Assembly (NCBI GenBank): GCA_017643365.1
Contig: JAEPNO010000007.1
Span: 62,001-126,000 of the forward strand
DNA length: 64,000 bases
Direction of reading: 5' to 3'
DNA from: Balneolaceae bacterium
Lineage (GTDB): Bacteria > Bacteroidota > Rhodothermia > Balneolales > Balneolaceae
A model generated the notes under the pieces. It worked only from the letters and a program-made list of their open reading frames with translations. It searched no databases and was not told the origin of the DNA. Made by a program: the position numbers and the translations under genes. This document shows, piece by piece, positions 18,131-25,856 of this stretch (positions are counted from its first letter, which is position 1; each line of letters begins with the position of its first letter).

Positions 18131-19234
18131 ATGGTGAATCAAGTACAATCTAACAGTACAATAGGAATAAAAAGATTATCTCAAGCTGATTTAGGTACAA
18201 GTGATACAAGTAATTTGACGCACATAGGACTTTTTGACGGTACTTTAAACTTTCTTGAATCAAGACCACAAATTTTATCTTCTCAGTTGATTTATCAAAA
18301 TCAAACTATAGATTTGCTTGCGATACTTGACTTTATTCAAAATCCAGATGGAACTTTTAGAAGTCCAAAAATTAGATTGGGTCACGAATGGGAATTAAAT
18401 CAAACCGGAGTGAGAGTTAACTCTGTTGTGAGAGCAATTAGAGAAATTGCTCAAACTTCTCAATCAGAATGGTATTTGCTATGGTTTGGTTTAGACACAA
18501 ACGAATTGATTTTTTTTCTGTTCAACCGAGACTCGCAAGAATATAATGATGTTCGAGCTATAACTGGTACAATTGAAACTCGTAAGCAAATTTCGAACGT
18601 GTCCACTGAATTTACCCAGCTTATTACATATCTTAATGATAAAGTTGAGAGAGTTAATCTCGAATATTATCAAGAACTTGAGATAGTATCACAAACAAGT
18701 ACCGAACAAATTACGAGAAGAATAATTCCGAGAATAAGGGATTTAGAAAAAGCTAATAAAATTTTTAAAGAGACAGGACGAAAAGGCGAACAATTGCTGT
18801 TTCAACATTTTGAACTTCAAAAAGAAAATGGCTTCATAAAAGACTTCAAATGGTTAAATCAAAGTAAAGAATCTGGAATGCCCTACGATTTTGAAATCAC
18901 TGAGTTTAATAACACAGTAAAATTCTCCGATTCAAAGGCAACTAAATATATGTTCGAGCAACCAATTATTTTAAGCTCAAGTGAACTTCACTTTATTCAT
19001 CAAAATAAAACAGATTATCTAATACATAGAGTTTACAACTTGGATAATGAGCCAAAGTTGCGAGTTTGTAGGAACATCTCAACTATTTCAGATATTTTTA
19101 TACCAAACTTTCAGCTATTTAATGGTTCATTAACGCCTAATAGATTAAGCATAAAAAGCTTAAATATTGCAGTACCAACAGACTTGAATAATCTTACATT
19201 TGAAAATGAAATTGATTTAAATTTCAACAAATAG
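18131..19234 (+). CDS. Putative restriction endonuclease, NOV/DUF3883-like PD-(D/E)XK C-terminal domain
   Basis: A 367-residue protein of no family I recognise over its N-terminal half, encoded 3 bp after two cytosine methylases. Residues about 215-320 resemble the DUF3883/NO-VEIN C-terminal nuclease fold. GRKGEQLLFQ is the opening helix and MPYDFEI carries the first acid (Asp253). FSDSKATK puts Asp267-Ser-Lys269 where the family has Glu-Val-Lys. SSSELHF and YLIHRVYNL correspond to the later S..E and Y.IYRV signatures. A conserved (D/E)xK supports an active metal-dependent nuclease. The N-terminal 200 residues would then recognise the target. Restriction function is inferred from context and this motif. 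Confidence 0.68.
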   Translation: MVNQVQSNSTIGIKRLSQADLGTSDTSNLTHIGLFDGTLNFLESRPQILSSQLIYQNQTIDLLAILDFIQNPDGTFRSPKIRLGHEWELNQTGVRVNSVVRAIREIAQTSQSEWYLLWFGLDTNELIFFLFNRDSQEYNDVRAITGTIETRKQISNVSTEFTQLITYLNDKVERVNLEYYQELEIVSQTSTEQITRRIIPRIRDLEKANKIFKETGRKGEQLLFQHFELQKENGFIKDFKWLNQSKESGMPYDFEITEFNNTVKFSDSKATKYMFEQPIILSSSELHFIHQNKTDYLIHRVYNLDNEPKLRVCRNISTISDIFIPNFQLFNGSLTPNRLSIKSLNIAVPTDLNNLTFENEIDLNFNK

Positions 19235-19327
19235 GGGCATACACAATCGCTAAAGCTAAAGCGCATCCAAAACTGGTGATAGTATGTCTCAGCCAACACT
19301 ACAAACTGAACTTAACCCAGCTCTTCT

Positions 19328-19386
19328 GCATCAAATAATTGAGGCAATGTGAACGAACCTTCCATTCTGATTTTGGGCGCCAGAGC
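19328..19386 (+). repeat. 59-bp direct repeat, copy 1 (truncated duplicate of the ATP-grasp gene start)
   Basis: It matches 22576-22634 at 57 of 59 positions. It carries the GTG start and the first 12 or so codons of the ATP-grasp gene (NEPSILILGARA), after which an in-frame TAG stops it. The two copies flank the segment with the hydrolase, HNH protein and HigBA. One substitution changes Phe to Ser, the other lies upstream of the start. Confidence 0.9.
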
Positions 19387-19390
19387 GTAG

Positions 19391-19490
19391 TAGCATGGAC
19401 AAAGACATGGACATAGTGTCCATGCTAATGGTGGTGATTGTAGATGAAAAGCTAAGCATGGACATAAACTTGGACATGATGTCCAAGCTA
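19391..19490. repeat. Two tandem palindromic units with compensatory changes
   Basis: Unit 1 (19391-19427) begins TAGCATGGACA and ends TGTCCATGCTA; unit 2 (19453-19490) begins TAAGCATGGACAT and ends ATGTCCAAGCTA. Each contains an inner palindrome: CATGGACA-TAG-TGTCCATG in unit 1 and CTTGGACAT-G-ATGTCCAAG in unit 2. Between units the inner arms change A to T on the left and T to A on the right, so pairing is kept. They lie 5 bp beyond repeat copy 1. They could be a protein-binding operator or a REP-like hairpin element. Confidence 0.75.
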
Positions 19491-19666
19491 ACGATCATTA
19501 TGGAATAAATTGATCCATTCATAGTAAATCAGGTTTTGAAGAACAAATACTATTCAACAGAAAAAAGAAATAATAGCCGGTACACAACAATACTTATACG
19601 CAATACCTTTTTAGGACACTGCGCATAATCAATCCAATTAATTGTTGCATTGTAATCCCCACCCCC

Positions 19667-20623
19667 ATGAAAACCCTTATCAACTCAGCTAAGATCGTAG
19701 GTATTGGTATTGGGGTTTTGGCTGTCCTCGTTACTGCGTTTTTTGGGCATCGGAATATTCCATTGGATGAACTGAAGGCGAAGTATGCGACGGAAGAAGC
19801 CTCTTCTTTTGTGTCGGTGAATGGCATGGAGGTTCATCTTCGCGATGAGGGCCCTTCCACCGATTCCATCCCCATTGTGCTCATTCACGGCACGGGTTCA
19901 AGTCTGCACACCTTTGATGATTGGGCAGCGCGACTTAGAAGTGACTACCGTGTGATACGCATGGATCTTCCGGGCTATGGGCTCACCGGTCCCTTTCCCC
20001 ATCGCGATTATTCCTTAGAACGCTATGTGGAGTTTCTGCATGATTTTTTGGCTGAACTGGGCGTTGAGCAATGCGTTCTGGCGGGCAACTCGCTGGGCGG
20101 TGGTATCGCGTGGAGGTTTACGGTTGATCACCCCGAAATGGTGGATAAACTGATCTTAATTGATGCATCCGGCTATCCATCCAAAGAAGAAAGCACTCCC
20201 CTTGCTTTTAAAATTGCACGGCTGCCCGTAGTTAAGCACCTGTTCACTTTTATCACACCTCGGGCTGTCGTGCAGTCTAGCGTTGAGAATGTGTACGCCG
20301 ACAAAGCCAAAGTGTCCGATGCCCTGGTGGATCGTTATTTTGAGCTATCGCTCAGAGAAGGCAACCGTAAGGCTTTTATCGATAAATTTGAAGCTGAAAA
20401 TGACACCGCTGCCTATCATACCATAAAACAGATCCGGCAGAACACGCTGGTGCTGTGGGGCGATCAGGATCAACTGATTCCGTCCGAACGAGCGTACCAA
20501 TTCCACCACGACCTCCCCAACGACACTCTGGTAATTTTAAAAAATGTCGGACACGTACCGATGGAAGAAAGCCCCGATCAAAGTGTAGAGGTGGTCCTTT
20601 CGTTTCTACAGAAAAGCATGTAG
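19667..20623 (+). CDS. Membrane-anchored alpha/beta hydrolase
   Basis: Alpha/beta-hydrolase-fold enzyme of 318 residues. An N-terminal hydrophobic helix (about residues 9-27) probably anchors it in the membrane. The oxyanion segment is LIHGTGSS. The nucleophile elbow is GNSLGG with Ser142. The acid is probably the Asp in WGDQDQLIP, and the catalytic His is in VGHVPMEE. The complete triad indicates an active hydrolase, but the substrate (ester, lactone or C-C bond) cannot be read. Its codon use and base composition resemble the chromosome, unlike its A+T-rich neighbours. It lies between the two 59-bp repeats. Confidence 0.85.
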   Translation: MKTLINSAKIVGIGIGVLAVLVTAFFGHRNIPLDELKAKYATEEASSFVSVNGMEVHLRDEGPSTDSIPIVLIHGTGSSLHTFDDWAARLRSDYRVIRMDLPGYGLTGPFPHRDYSLERYVEFLHDFLAELGVEQCVLAGNSLGGGIAWRFTVDHPEMVDKLILIDASGYPSKEESTPLAFKIARLPVVKHLFTFITPRAVVQSSVENVYADKAKVSDALVDRYFELSLREGNRKAFIDKFEAENDTAAYHTIKQIRQNTLVLWGDQDQLIPSERAYQFHHDLPNDTLVILKNVGHVPMEESPDQSVEVVLSFLQKSM

Positions 20624-20833
20624 AAAATTGGCGGTATCTAAGACACAAATAAAGCGAACGCCATGAATCATATAAACCGGATTCTTCGTCCGACTTCATC
20701 ATTTTCATAAATAAATACGAGGTTGCCAACCTTCGCATGCTCTACTTCTCCTACCTAATTATTTAATTGCTTAGGCAATCTTAAATATTAGTTTTAATGT
20801 TACCTATAATCTATAAACTTATAATTTTATAGC

Positions 20834-21526
20834 ATGGCAAGAATCCATTGCACAATACAAGAATATCATCGTTTTCTTGGACCATTGATTAGAAATAAAG
20901 TTAATTCTTTAACTAGAAAAGAACGCCTATCACGAAATAAGATTTGTGAATTTTGTGGAGATAAAAGTGAATTGGAGTCTGCGCATATTCATGGGAAAGG
21001 AAGAAAAAAAATCATCGAATATGTACTCAATGAATATTTATCTGATAATTATGTTCATGGAAATTTACTCGAAATAGAAAAGAAAATAATCGAAGCTCAT
21101 TTACCGCTTGAAAGTACATTCAAATTTATCTGTAAACCTTGTCATACTCTTTATGATAAAAACAAGCACCCAGATCTTACCATTCAAGAGAAACCTGCAC
21201 CAATTAATAGCAATTTAACAGAATACTCAGATTTCAAAAAACTAAACCGAATTGAACTATGGTCTAAAAGAAAACACCAAACAAACCATAAGATGATTAA
21301 AGCATTTTTGGAATTATCTTTAAAACAAAAAGTCACTTTTGAGCAATTAAAAAATATTTGTACCAATAAGAAATATGAAATTGACGAAAAGAAATTTCTA
21401 GGCAATTATTTGTCTATGAAAACTGACAAAGGTAATTCTCATGGTAAAGTGTTTTTTGAAAATAATGGATATATAGAAATATATCCCGTTGTAATGAATG
21501 AAATAAAAGAATACTTCAATACATAG
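20834..21526 (+). CDS. HNH-type zinc-finger protein, possible nuclease
   Basis: A 230-residue protein with the layout of an HNH endonuclease core. CEFCG (first Cys pair, about residues 38-41) is followed by LESAHIHGKG with the first His, then about 60 residues later by FICKPCHTLYDK (second Cys pair and final His). The remaining C-terminal half is lysine-rich and unassigned. The gene is strongly A+T-rich, as expected for horizontally acquired defence or mobile-element genes. No partner methylase adjoins it; it stands alone between the hydrolase and the HigBA pair. Nuclease activity is inferred only from the HNH pattern. Confidence 0.6.
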   Translation: MARIHCTIQEYHRFLGPLIRNKVNSLTRKERLSRNKICEFCGDKSELESAHIHGKGRKKIIEYVLNEYLSDNYVHGNLLEIEKKIIEAHLPLESTFKFICKPCHTLYDKNKHPDLTIQEKPAPINSNLTEYSDFKKLNRIELWSKRKHQTNHKMIKAFLELSLKQKVTFEQLKNICTNKKYEIDEKKFLGNYLSMKTDKGNSHGKVFFENNGYIEIYPVVMNEIKEYFNT

Positions 21527-21643
21527 TTAATAATAGATTTAAGGCGTCTCGATAGGTTGTAAGTAGTACTAATTGAATATCACAAAGTTTACTTTCAACG
21601 ATACTTTGATTAAATTTGAAAAGTTAACATAACTGTAAACTTG

Positions 21644-21973
21644 ATGACTCAACGATTTGAAGTCGAACTCCTTGAAGAGGCTTACGAATTTCTTAAAAAG
21701 TTAGATCTCAAGCATCGAAAGAAGATTCTACAGAATATGGATCGAGCTAAATTTCATACCGATCCGAAACTGTTTAAGAAACTCGATGGTGAAATATGGG
21801 AATTCCGAACCCTTTATTCCGGTAAACAATATCGTTTTCTTGCCTTCTGGGATAAGACTAAACCAACAAACACAATGGTTATCGCAACTCATGGGTTCAT
21901 CAAGAAAAAAAGTAAGGTTAACAAAAAGGAAATCGACAAAGCTGAACGAATTAGACAGCAATATTTTAATTAA
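21644..21973 (+). CDS. HigB/RelE-superfamily toxin (Gp49-like)
   Basis: Small basic protein of 109 residues in the RelE/ParE fold, Gp49/HigB branch, which cleaves mRNA on ribosomes in studied members. It shows LEEAYEFLKKLD at the start, then KFHTDPKLFKKLDGEIWEFRTLYSGKQYRFLAFWD, given here as three adjoining conserved pieces: FKKLDG, WEFRTLYSG and QYRFLAFW. It ends in THGFIKKKSKVNKKEIDKA, a hallmark of the family. The ATG at 21644 is chosen over a TTG three bases earlier. The antitoxin gene starts 6 bp after the stop, giving the toxin-first order typical of HigBA. Confidence 0.88.
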   Translation: MTQRFEVELLEEAYEFLKKLDLKHRKKILQNMDRAKFHTDPKLFKKLDGEIWEFRTLYSGKQYRFLAFWDKTKPTNTMVIATHGFIKKKSKVNKKEIDKAERIRQQYFN

Positions 21974-21979
21974 GGCGCG

Positions 21980-22270
21980 ATGAAACGATATTCACTTGAC
22001 CAAACGAAAGACGATCTGATTGGTAAGATTGGAACTGAAGAACGAGACCAATATGAGTTCGAACTTAAACTCGAGTTGATTGGCGACATGATTCAACATA
22101 CTAGAAAACAACGCAACTTAACTCAGCAGCAGCTGGGCGAACTTATTGGGGTAAAGAAGTCTCAAATTTCAAGGCTCGAGAACAATACGGGAAACGTAAC
22201 AATAGAAACGGTTCTAAAGGTGTTCAACGCTCTTGAGGCTAGGGTGAGTTTTAATGTCAAAATGATTTAG
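21980..22270 (+). CDS. HigA-type XRE antitoxin
   Basis: Helix-turn-helix protein of 96 residues encoded directly after the toxin. The HTH lies at about residues 37-70: RKQRNLTQQQLGELIGV followed by KKSQISRLENN. The C-terminal FNALEARVSFNVKM is the short strand region seen in HigA-like antitoxins. Such proteins neutralise the toxin by binding it and repress the operon, usually through a palindrome near the toxin start; none is obvious here on inspection. The pair could stabilise the surrounding acquired DNA. Confidence 0.88.
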   Translation: MKRYSLDQTKDDLIGKIGTEERDQYEFELKLELIGDMIQHTRKQRNLTQQQLGELIGVKKSQISRLENNTGNVTIETVLKVFNALEARVSFNVKMI

Positions 22271-22596
22271 GAGTGAGCTTTGAGAGGTGATAGATTATAT
22301 AAACGAGAGAAAGATTTACCTCTATGCTTTAAACAAGGGTAAAAAAATGGAATTTTTACCTTCGAACAACAAGGTGATGAGATCAACTACCAATAATAGT
22401 ACTTCCTTGATTCAAATGGTTTTTGCTCCAAAGCTTTAAATCGCTATTCTCAGGTTTAACACTGTAGATAGATTGAATAAATACCATGTCTCACTTTTAG
22501 GCTTTTACTCTGAAATCTCAAGCACCCATTTCTGTGTTCTTTCACTTTGCTAACTTGCCGTAGTTCTTTATGTTGGCATCAAATAATTGAGACAAT
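22271..22596. other. Intergenic stretch after HigBA
   Basis: No gene seen. It holds a hairpin GGTAAAAA (22338-22345) with TTTTTACC (22353-22360), which may end the toxin-antitoxin transcript although no T-run follows. About 200 bp of A+T-rich sequence without a clear pattern follow. The stretch ends in copy 2 of the 59-bp repeat, which contains the start of the ATP-grasp gene. Confidence 0.5.
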
Positions 22597-22634
22597 GTGA
22601 ACGAACCTTTCATTCTGATTTTGGGCGCCAGAGC
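22576..22634 (+). repeat. 59-bp direct repeat, copy 2 (intact start of the ATP-grasp gene)
   Basis: This is the copy continuous with the functional gene. It begins 21 bp upstream of the GTG start and extends through codon 12. It matches copy 1 (19328-19386) at 57 of 59 positions. The 3.2 kb between the copies carries the alpha/beta hydrolase, HNH protein and HigBA genes. Confidence 0.9.
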
Positions 22635-23685
22635 TCCTATCGCGCTGGAGCTGGCTCGCAGTTTTCATCAACGCGGTTGCACCGTGATTCTGGCTGATTC
22701 CCTTCGGTTTCCGGTGAGTAGGTTTACAAACACCATCCAACGCTACGAGCGACTCCCAAAGGTGCGTCGGGATGCACAAAGCTATATTACCGCAGTTTCT
22801 GCATTGATTGAGCGCTATCAAATCGATCACCTCATCCCCACCTGCGAGGAGGCTTTTTATGTGGCTCAATTCAAAGAACATTGGAAGTGCAAAGTATGGA
22901 CGCCCGATATTGCACTGATGGATGCCCTCCACAACAAAGAAACCTTCGCGTCGGAATTCAGCAAGTTCCTGAATATTCCCGAAACCATATCTGCAGAGAC
23001 TTTTTCGGATTGGTCACACAGCAAAGACTTCGTTTTTAAGCCGAAATATTCGCGCTTTGGCAGTCGCACCATCATCAACAAAAGCATCACTGCTCAACAG
23101 TTTAGCGAACCACAAAAATGGATCGCACAGAAGAAAGTGGTCGGAAAAGAAGTCTGTGTGTATTCCATCTGGAATGACGGAACTCTTACCGGATATTCCT
23201 GCTATTCCCCCACTTTTCGGGCGGGAATGGGATCAGGGATTTTCTTTGAGCCGGTCGATCATCCACAAATAAAAGAACAAGTACAGCGATTTGGGGAAGC
23301 AATTCGTTTTACCGGTCAACTCAGTTTCGATGTGATGGTTTCGGGCGATGCAATCTGGCTTCTCGAATGTAATCCGCGTGGAATGAGCGGTGCGCACCTG
23401 CTGAATGATCAGCTCGCAAACTGCTTTCTGGGTACCGGAGAAAAGGAATCAGATAAATCGGGCTGCTACAAATTATCGAGCGTCATGTGGTTCACACATC
23501 CGCTAAAATGCTTCACCAAAAAAGTGCGCAAAGCAACAGACGTGGTGTTTCGAATCAACGATCCTTTACCGGCACTTTTGCAATGGCTGAGCGTGCTGGA
23601 ACTGGTGTTCATCAAATTTTCGAAGGGAATATCCTTACTGGAAACCACAACTTTTGATATCGAGTGGAATGGCCATGAAGATTAG
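22597..23685 (+). CDS. ATP-grasp carboxylate ligase
   Basis: Cytoplasmic ATP-grasp enzyme of 362 residues that would activate a carboxylate as acyl-phosphate and join it to an amine or thiol. It opens with a Rossmann-like ILGARAPIALELARSF. The ATP-binding region includes FVFKPKYSRFGSR, and WIAQKKVVGKEVCVYS gives the grasp lid. LLECNPRGMSG carries the metal-binding Glu and Asn. It resembles CarB-like or amino-acid ligases but the substrate is not readable. The start is GTG at 22597, since the nearby ATG at 22595 is followed immediately by a stop in its own frame. The stop overlaps the next gene by about 17 bp. First gene of a six-gene cluster. Confidence 0.85.
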   Translation: MNEPFILILGARAPIALELARSFHQRGCTVILADSLRFPVSRFTNTIQRYERLPKVRRDAQSYITAVSALIERYQIDHLIPTCEEAFYVAQFKEHWKCKVWTPDIALMDALHNKETFASEFSKFLNIPETISAETFSDWSHSKDFVFKPKYSRFGSRTIINKSITAQQFSEPQKWIAQKKVVGKEVCVYSIWNDGTLTGYSCYSPTFRAGMGSGIFFEPVDHPQIKEQVQRFGEAIRFTGQLSFDVMVSGDAIWLLECNPRGMSGAHLLNDQLANCFLGTGEKESDKSGCYKLSSVMWFTHPLKCFTKKVRKATDVVFRINDPLPALLQWLSVLELVFIKFSKGISLLETTTFDIEWNGHED

Positions 23686-24787
23686 ATGGGCGGAACCGCA
23701 TGAGATCAAGGGTAAGGTTCGGGCGTTCAGTACCATGTTCGAAGCAGATTCTCATCTTCTTATCGAAAATGTGCACACCCAATACCGCGTGTTGTATATA
23801 AATGAGGAACTGTTTTTTCCGGTCACCATCAACCACACCGAATGGGATAACGCCTTTGTGTGCTCGCCTTATTCGGCCTATGCTGAGTATTCTAAAGAAG
23901 AAGTTCAGTGGACTATCAGCAATCCTGTGCTGCGATTTTTCCTGTTTTTGGTGATTCGATCCATTGCCGGATGGCTGAAGCGGGGCGAGTTCAACAAAAA
24001 CGTGCACGTGAATAATTACCTGCTGTCGACCAACCCGTATCCGGAGTGGAGCGGCAACGAAATTGCAGAAATCACGGACTTCCTGAAGTCTGAATTTCCC
24101 GATCACGCCATCATCTTCCGTTCACTGAATGAATATCAACACAGGCATTTATTATCCGAATTCGAAGCTCATCAGTACGAAAAAGTCGGGAGTCGGCAGG
24201 TGTATATTTTTGATCTGACCAAAGAAGCCTGGCTGAAACATCGGAATAACAAACACGACAATAAGTTGATTCGAAAATCGGGGCTTCGTTTGATCGAGCA
24301 CGACCAAATGAAAGCATATCTGCCGCAAGCTTTGGAATTGTATAGCGCCCTTTACTTAGAAAAATACTCGAAATTGAATCCGCAGTTTACGCTCCGATAT
24401 TTCAACGAATGCTACGATGCCGGACTCATCGAATTTCAGGGCTACATCGACGAAAGCGGGAATCTGAAAGCATTTTCGGGTCAGTTTATAGTGGATAACA
24501 CCATCACTTCTCCCCTTGTCGGCTACGATACAAACGCTCCCCGCGAACAAGGTTTGTACATCCACGCGGCGCAACTGGCGATTTTAAGTAAGTTCAAAAA
24601 AGGATTATTGCTCAATCTGAGTTCAGGCGCGGCCGAATTTAAACGTTTGCGCGGTGGCGAAGCATCCATCGAATATTCCGCGGTTTGCATCCATCATCTT
24701 CCCAAAAAGAGACAACGTCGCTGGAAAGCCATTAAATTTGTTTCGAATAAAATTGGGGTCCCGATCATTAAAAAGTACAAGCTATGA
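23669..24787 (+). CDS. GNAT-like acyltransferase
   Basis: A 372-residue protein starting at ATG 23669 (ATG 23675 is equally possible) inside the end of the ATP-grasp gene. The C-terminal half resembles a GNAT/FemAB acyltransferase fold: HNKHDNKLIRKSG-type basic stretch, then FQGYIDESGNLKAFSGQF, PREQGLYIHAAQLAIL and LLNLSSGAAEFKRLRGG, which match the acceptor and CoA- or tRNA-contacting strands of that superfamily. The N-terminal 150 residues include a hydrophobic segment (LRFFLFLVIRSIAGWL) that could touch the membrane. The assignment is moderate; no exact family is recognised. It may acylate the product or intermediate of the cluster. Confidence 0.55.
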   Translation: MAMKIRWAEPHEIKGKVRAFSTMFEADSHLLIENVHTQYRVLYINEELFFPVTINHTEWDNAFVCSPYSAYAEYSKEEVQWTISNPVLRFFLFLVIRSIAGWLKRGEFNKNVHVNNYLLSTNPYPEWSGNEIAEITDFLKSEFPDHAIIFRSLNEYQHRHLLSEFEAHQYEKVGSRQVYIFDLTKEAWLKHRNNKHDNKLIRKSGLRLIEHDQMKAYLPQALELYSALYLEKYSKLNPQFTLRYFNECYDAGLIEFQGYIDESGNLKAFSGQFIVDNTITSPLVGYDTNAPREQGLYIHAAQLAILSKFKKGLLLNLSSGAAEFKRLRGGEASIEYSAVCIHHLPKKRQRRWKAIKFVSNKIGVPIIKKYKL

Positions 24788-24866
24788 AACGGGGATCCGA
24801 CTATATTCGGACTTTGTACGATCACCCGAACGACCGTAATCAACATCGAATGATAGCTGGAGTTTT

Positions 24867-25856
24867 ATGAATGTGTTATTAACCGGAGCAACCGGATTTT
24901 TAGGCTGGCGAACGCTGGAGGCATTGGTCAACGATCCTGCGATTGATAACATCGTTGCAACCGGCAGAACGCTAAAACTAACGCACACCGTTGCCCACAA
25001 AAAAGTGACGTATCGGCTGGGCGAGCTGGAAAACAAGGACTTTGTTGAAAGTCTATTCGTGAATATTGATGCGGTGGTAAATGCGGCGGCGCTTTCCTCG
25101 CCGTGGGGAGATCAAGAGGTGTTTGAGACCGCCAACGTGCATACTCAACGCAATTTGATTGAAGCTGCAAAAAGACATGAGATTCAGCGCTTCGTGTATA
25201 TTTCGACTCCCAGTTTGTACTTCAATTTCAGTGATCGTTTTGAGGTGAAAGAAGACGATCCTTTGCCTCAGACGTTGGTGAATCACTATGCCGAAACCAA
25301 GCGAAAAGCCGAGCTTTTACTCATGGAATCGGAGTTGCCGCACATCATTCTACGTCCCCGTGCGATTATCGGTCGCGGCGATACGGTGATCATGCCACGC
25401 CTCATCCGAGCGGTGGATGACGGTCGTTTAAAAATCATCGGCGATGGAAAAAACGTCGTCGATCTAACATCAGTTGCAAATGTAGCCCAGGCCATTTTGC
25501 TTTCGTTGAAGTCCGAAAACGAATCTTCACTCAACGAAATTTATAATATCTCCAATGGCGCTCCGGTGGTGCTTTGGGATGCTATTTCCGAAGTGTTAAC
25601 GCGATTGGGAAGAACAGCACCGAATCGAAAAGTCCCCTATCGATTGGTAAAATGGGTGGCTCAATTTCTAGAGTTTAAATCTAGAATGACCAACAACGAA
25701 GAACCCGTTTTAACGCAATATGGAGTTGGAACACTCGCTTTTTCTCTTACTTTAGATATTTCAAAAGCGAAGAACTTATTGGGCTATCAACCCACGGTGA
25801 GCACCGAAGAAGCCATCGACGAATTTGTAAACTGGTACCAAGATCATGAAGGTTAG
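24867..25856 (+). CDS. Extended SDR oxidoreductase, 3-beta-HSD/OleD-like
   Basis: NAD(P)-dependent extended short-chain dehydrogenase of 329 residues. The cofactor motif is TGATGFLG at residue 6. NAAALSSPW is the adenine-ring region. The catalytic Ser lies in YISTPSLYF, and the Tyr and Lys in HYAETKRKAE (YxxxK). RPRAIIGRGD is the substrate-side loop typical of 3-beta-hydroxysteroid dehydrogenase and of OleD, which reduces 2-alkyl-3-ketoacids in olefin and beta-lactone biosynthesis. A GGAG Shine-Dalgarno lies 9 nt before the ATG. The gene begins 79 bp after the GNAT-like gene and overlaps the metallohydrolase by 11 bp. Confidence 0.85.
   Translation: MNVLLTGATGFLGWRTLEALVNDPAIDNIVATGRTLKLTHTVAHKKVTYRLGELENKDFVESLFVNIDAVVNAAALSSPWGDQEVFETANVHTQRNLIEAAKRHEIQRFVYISTPSLYFNFSDRFEVKEDDPLPQTLVNHYAETKRKAELLLMESELPHIILRPRAIIGRGDTVIMPRLIRAVDDGRLKIIGDGKNVVDLTSVANVAQAILLSLKSENESSLNEIYNISNGAPVVLWDAISEVLTRLGRTAPNRKVPYRLVKWVAQFLEFKSRMTNNEEPVLTQYGVGTLAFSLTLDISKAKNLLGYQPTVSTEEAIDEFVNWYQDHEG

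Larger units (their letters stand above)
19235..19666. other. Non-coding junction between the restriction operon and the hydrolase
   Basis: No gene. In order it holds: an A+T-poorer 90-bp stretch with a weak imperfect hairpin (GGCATAC around 19238, GTATGTC around 19282); copy 1 of a 59-bp direct repeat (19328-19386); two tandem palindromic units (19391-19490); and about 150 bp of leader sequence before the hydrolase ATG. No integrase, transposase or tRNA is present. Confidence 0.6.

Noticed and set aside
19391-19490. Integron attC site
   Set aside because: The units lack the RYYYAAC/GTTRRRY core ends, there is no integron integrase, and the flanking genes are not organised as cassettes.
19331-19522. 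Minus-strand frame across the palindromes
   Set aside because: Its repetitive Met/Ser-rich translation is produced by the repeated palindrome sequence; it is not a gene.
19667-20623. The alpha/beta hydrolase as an OleB-type member of the downstream biosynthetic cluster
   Set aside because: It is separated by 2 kb with HNH, HigBA and a repeat, has a membrane anchor, and shows no specific OleB signature; a link cannot be supported.
19328-22634. Classic tRNA-targeted integrative element
   Set aside because: The repeats are in the 5' end of a protein gene, no tRNA is involved and there is no integrase between them.
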